Source: Pseudomonas sivasensis
Lineage (GTDB): Bacteria; Pseudomonadota; Gammaproteobacteria; Pseudomonadales; Pseudomonadaceae
Length of the DNA: 64,000 nucleotides
Reading direction: 5' to 3'
NCBI RefSeq assembly: GCF_013778505.1
Contig: NZ_JAAOWU010000009.1
Span: 1-64,000, forward strand
Of this stretch, positions 61,541 to 64,000 are shown in pieces (the stretch's first letter is position 1; the number at the start of each line of letters is the position of its first letter). Position numbers and translations under genes: made by a program. Under the pieces are notes generated by a model. It searched no databases. It had not been told where the DNA came from and saw only the letters and a program-made list of their open reading frames with translations.

Positions 61541-63793
61541 TTACGCGACCCCTAGGTTAGCTTCCGGCATATCGCTGCCGCCTTCGGGTGTCTCTGGGTC
61601 TTTCGGCTCTTGGCCCTTGGAGGGAGGTGCGTCAGGATAGAAAGCCTCAAACGTGTCACGAGGAAAAAGAGATCGAATTTTATACAAAGCATTGGTCAGG
61701 AACTGGGTTTTCTCCGCATCGGTGTAGTCACCGCTGTATCTGCCAGAGAAGAAATTGACCTCCCAGTAATCGCACTTGCGCTTGATCTCGCCTGCAATCC
61801 GAGCGGCCTGCATACCAGTCATGCTGGGATGACCAAGTTCATGAGGCTTGGGAATATCTTCAGCGATAAACAGCTCTCCACCCTTGCCGATAGCCCAGAT
61901 GAGCTGGCTTTTTGAAGCTGGGTTACTGCTCGCCTCATCCGCTACTCTTTTGTACGCTTTGTGAACTTCAACCAAGGGGATTTGTTGCGGATCCCAGATT
62001 CGTTTCGCAGTTAGGTTTGTACCCTCCCCGTCTCGCGAAACTTCGTTTACCTTGATATGGTTGGGTGCACGCAACGTCCCATACATATCGTTGAGATGAC
62101 CCTCGTAATCCTCACGTCTCTGCTTAATGGCCCTGGTGAAGGCGGCGAAGAAATGCTCATCATCCATGCCGGCAACCTGACATTCCTGTCCTTTGAAACC
62201 GCCCAACATGGCATCTGCGTAAATCGGATCGTGGATGTAGATTCCAGAAACGGCGTTGCCCAATGGGATGTCAGTGGCATCCAGGAAAACCCGGAAGGCA
62301 CGCTCGGAATTCCAGAAGAAGTCGATTTGCCATTGCAGGCGAGCAAGATTTCCGGTCAAGAAACTAAGCTTCTCCTTCCTCCAGCGAATCATCCTCTCTT
62401 CATCGAGAGTGTATTTTCCTAAGGTGTCTCCGATCTTTCGCTGGGTGCGATGCTCGCGAACCTCGTCCCTCGTCTGAGCAATCGATGCGAGCTTGATCTC
62501 ATAAGTGACTTCTGGCACGTCAAAACCAAACTCTGGACAAATCTCGTCCACCAGATAGCCCAAAACCTGATCAGAGATGCGCTCAGCAGTGCCACGAGCG
62601 AATTTGAAATCAATCCTTGTCTTTTTATCTGCCGGGATGATTGAGATGTCAGGGACAATGATTTCGTGAGGAGGTACCCAAGTGGTGGCGTCTGCCTCGC
62701 GAAGGGACATCGCCAGCCCCCAGCGCCCTTTCGCCGCCTCAGGAGTGGATTCACCCAGAAAATCTTCGAGCATGACCATTTTGGCTCGGGCATATGGGCC
62801 CAGGCGGTCGTCGTGTACATACACCCACTCTGCTCCATCACGGAAGTCATAGCCGAGCGCGGTAATGGCGTGGCCTGCCTTGATGTATTCACCAGCGGCG
62901 TTAGGCTTCAAACCATATACTGTCCCCGTCAAGATGACAGGCAAGTCACTATCGATGTGGGCGACCAAGGAATCGCGGAACGATTCTTTAGTCGATTTTT
63001 CGAGGCCCGCGTTGTGATAGCGCAGCCCCTCGACATCCAGCGTTCGCTGAATCTGCTTGTTGGTTAACTCTTTATTAGGGAAGCCGTTGCTTGAGCCATC
63101 CACGAAATTCAAAGCGGCTGTAGTGATCTCACTACAGGACTTGATGTCCTTCACCCCTCGACCTGGCAGGCTGTGAAGCGCCGTCCAAATGGCAGTAGTT
63201 GCGCAAGCAGCAACAACCTTGTCCTGCTCTTGAAATGCAATAGAGTCGATTGTGAGTTTGATGCCAAAGAGATTCACATCATAGCACTTGGCGATTTTCT
63301 TCTTGCCAACGCCTCGATCACCGATGACACGGAGGCAGGTTTTCCCCACGAATGTTCTGGTGAGCGGCTTGATTACCATAAAGCCAAGGTAGTGCGACTG
63401 GAGCTGCTTTATAGTTTTTACGGCCTTTTTATCGGTATCGTCAGCCAGCACGGTATTTGCGTCACCGGCCAATAACGCGTCCAACCGTTTGTGGGTCAGG
63501 TCGCAATTGAAAAAGTGAAGACGAGCGCACTTATACCCATCGTTACGGAAACGCCCCAGGTAGAAGCGGGAGTAGTCTTCAAGAAAATCTCGGTCGATGT
63601 ACTCGTGCTCAAGAAGGATGCTCCCTACCGTCTTCTTGCCCTTCTTAATCTTCGGCATGAAGGACTTCAGATAGTTGTAGATGTACTTGATTTGCGGCTT
63701 TTCGAAGATGTCAGCGTGATCATAGCCGTAGGGCTCATGAATCAGAGCTGCGAGCGTCGCTTCCTCGAAACTGGTGATGAGATATGGAGTCAT
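61541..63793 (-). CDS. 750-aa protein with papain/C39-like peptidase signature
   Basis: The central region shows a cysteine-peptidase pattern: Cys197 in VVAACATTAIWTALHSL, His308 in IKAGHAITALGYD and Asp328 in WVYVHDDRLGPYARAKM. This is the order and spacing of C39/papain-like enzymes. The N-terminal 190 residues and the C-terminal 370 (with RWRKEKLSFLTGNLARLQWQIDFFWNSERAFRVFLDATD) are not recognised. A Pro/Glu-rich tail ends the protein. No ribosome site precedes the ATG; a terminator-like hairpin ends about 12 bases before it. It may be a protease effector of a defence or toxin system (inference). Confidence 0.7.
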   Translation of the reverse strand: MTPYLITSFEEATLAALIHEPYGYDHADIFEKPQIKYIYNYLKSFMPKIKKGKKTVGSILLEHEYIDRDFLEDYSRFYLGRFRNDGYKCARLHFFNCDLTHKRLDALLAGDANTVLADDTDKKAVKTIKQLQSHYLGFMVIKPLTRTFVGKTCLRVIGDRGVGKKKIAKCYDVNLFGIKLTIDSIAFQEQDKVVAACATTAIWTALHSLPGRGVKDIKSCSEITTAALNFVDGSSNGFPNKELTNKQIQRTLDVEGLRYHNAGLEKSTKESFRDSLVAHIDSDLPVILTGTVYGLKPNAAGEYIKAGHAITALGYDFRDGAEWVYVHDDRLGPYARAKMVMLEDFLGESTPEAAKGRWGLAMSLREADATTWVPPHEIIVPDISIIPADKKTRIDFKFARGTAERISDQVLGYLVDEICPEFGFDVPEVTYEIKLASIAQTRDEVREHRTQRKIGDTLGKYTLDEERMIRWRKEKLSFLTGNLARLQWQIDFFWNSERAFRVFLDATDIPLGNAVSGIYIHDPIYADAMLGGFKGQECQVAGMDDEHFFAAFTRAIKQRREDYEGHLNDMYGTLRAPNHIKVNEVSRDGEGTNLTAKRIWDPQQIPLVEVHKAYKRVADEASSNPASKSQLIWAIGKGGELFIAEDIPKPHELGHPSMTGMQAARIAGEIKRKCDYWEVNFFSGRYSGDYTDAEKTQFLTNALYKIRSLFPRDTFEAFYPDAPPSKGQEPKDPETPEGGSDMPEANLGVA

Positions 63794-63804
63794 TTTGATC
63801 GCGC

Positions 63805-63830
63805 AAAAAAAAGCAGCCCATCAGGCTGCT
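63805..63830 (-). terminator. Intrinsic terminator between the two last genes
   Basis: On the minus strand AGCAGCC-TGATG-GGCTGCT is followed by a run of eight T. It sits after the stop of the gene at 63849 and only about 12 bases before the ATG of the peptidase-like gene, so it may act as an attenuator for that gene. Confidence 0.8.
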
Positions 63831-63848
63831 TTCGAGTGAAGAGGGTTA

Positions 63849-64000
63849 TTAGAGGCTGCAGGCTTTAGCCAGCAACGTCGCGGTGACTTCTTGGTTAGCG
63901 AATTCACGTGCCAGACGGTTGTTGGTCTCTGCCATGCGATCACGAGCCGCCTTCAGGCTGGCTTCATGAGTACCCTTCCGATTACGGGCCTCTTCGATCA
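63849..64000 (-). CDS. C-terminal part of a helical protein (runs off the window)
   Basis: The last 49 codons of a minus-strand gene: IEEARNRKGTHEASLKAARD, then RMAETNNRLAREFANQEVTA and TLLAKACSL, followed by tandem TAA stops. Charged and helical, probably coiled coil. The family cannot be identified from the fragment. Directly upstream of the terminator and the peptidase-like gene. Confidence 0.6.
   Translation of the reverse strand, partial: IEEARNRKGTHEASLKAARDRMAETNNRLAREFANQEVTATLLAKACSL

Larger units (their letters stand above)
41612..64000. mobile_element. Genomic island inserted in hrpB (right end outside the window)
   Basis: The left boundary is the break in hrpB. From here on REP elements vanish, GC content drops and A/T-rich codons appear. 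Genes are strange to the core genome: recombinases first, then defence-like or unknown cargo separated by a repeated structured element. The missing hrpB 5' part is not found in the window, so the island is longer than 22 kb or the remainder was lost. Confidence 0.88.

Noticed and set aside
1..64000. tRNA or rRNA genes, including a tRNA as the island's attachment site
   Set aside because: I found no cloverleaf or rRNA sequence by eye. The island boundary lies in hrpB, not in a tRNA gene.

Overview
The window looks like a chromosome segment of a fluorescent Pseudomonas (P. fluorescens group). Codon use in the first 41.6 kb is GC-rich. The intergenic gaps there carry the REP-type palindromes (GTGGGAGGGGGCTTGC...) typical of this group. 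The gene set is also pseudomonad: a HasR/HasA heme-acquisition locus, the QuiC-type fused dehydroshikimate dehydratase, RhlE, TesB and HrpB.

Layout of the core part (1-41.6 kb). The left edge (1-565) is a 371-bp tandem duplication carrying the tail of an MFS transporter gene, a REP pair and the 3' end of paoC. A PaoABC-type molybdenum aldehyde dehydrogenase operon (513-4185, minus) follows, then a small secreted protein, a purine permease and trmA. A complete heme-acquisition locus runs on the minus strand from 17193 to 7432: hasI (ECF sigma), hasS (anti-sigma), hasR (receptor), hasA (hemophore) and hasD-hasE-hasF (dedicated type I exporter). Fur-box-like sites lie before hasI and hasR. A quinate/shikimate catabolic cluster (17401-22957) comprises aroQ, an AroE-type dehydrogenase, a TetR regulator, fused quiC and an MFS permease. 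PcaR-like boxes and an AACCGGTT palindrome link its promoters to the beta-ketoadipate regulon. The rest up to 39.4 kb is housekeeping or orphan genes (EamA exporters, neutral zinc metallopeptidase, alpha/beta hydrolase, HAD phosphatase, TesB, GNAT, HDAC-like deacylase, HI0933-type flavoprotein, RhlE, Lrp/AsnC regulator, DEDDh exonuclease, NYN protein, DUF2076, YciC, EEP phosphatase). It also holds a small unexplained two-gene unit (34068-34896) and a DUF3077 relic.

At about 41612 the hrpB helicase gene is cut inside its conserved HERSLD codons. A genomic island begins there and continues past the right edge (more than 22 kb). It has lower GC and no REP elements. It starts with a tightly coupled four-gene block: three tyrosine recombinases of 762, 691 and 471 aa plus a 201-aa coiled-coil protein, reminiscent of Gamma-Mobile-Trio elements. 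Mostly uncharacterised cargo follows: a DUF4238-like protein with two unknown partners, a SEC-C protein, a DUF2971-like protein, an HNH-like protein, a protein with a GFRDWN-type N-terminal motif coupled to a 49-aa zinc-ribbon-like acidic protein, a class III sirtuin, an unknown 363-aa protein, a DUF6694-type lipoprotein, and a 750-aa protein with a papain/C39-like Cys-His-Asp signature. Four same-orientation copies of a structured element of up to about 120 bp lie between the cargo modules. In its second hairpin the two arms change together from copy to copy. I regard this modular organisation as the most novel feature of the window.

All calls rest on reading the sequence and on knowledge of the families. 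No database search was run.
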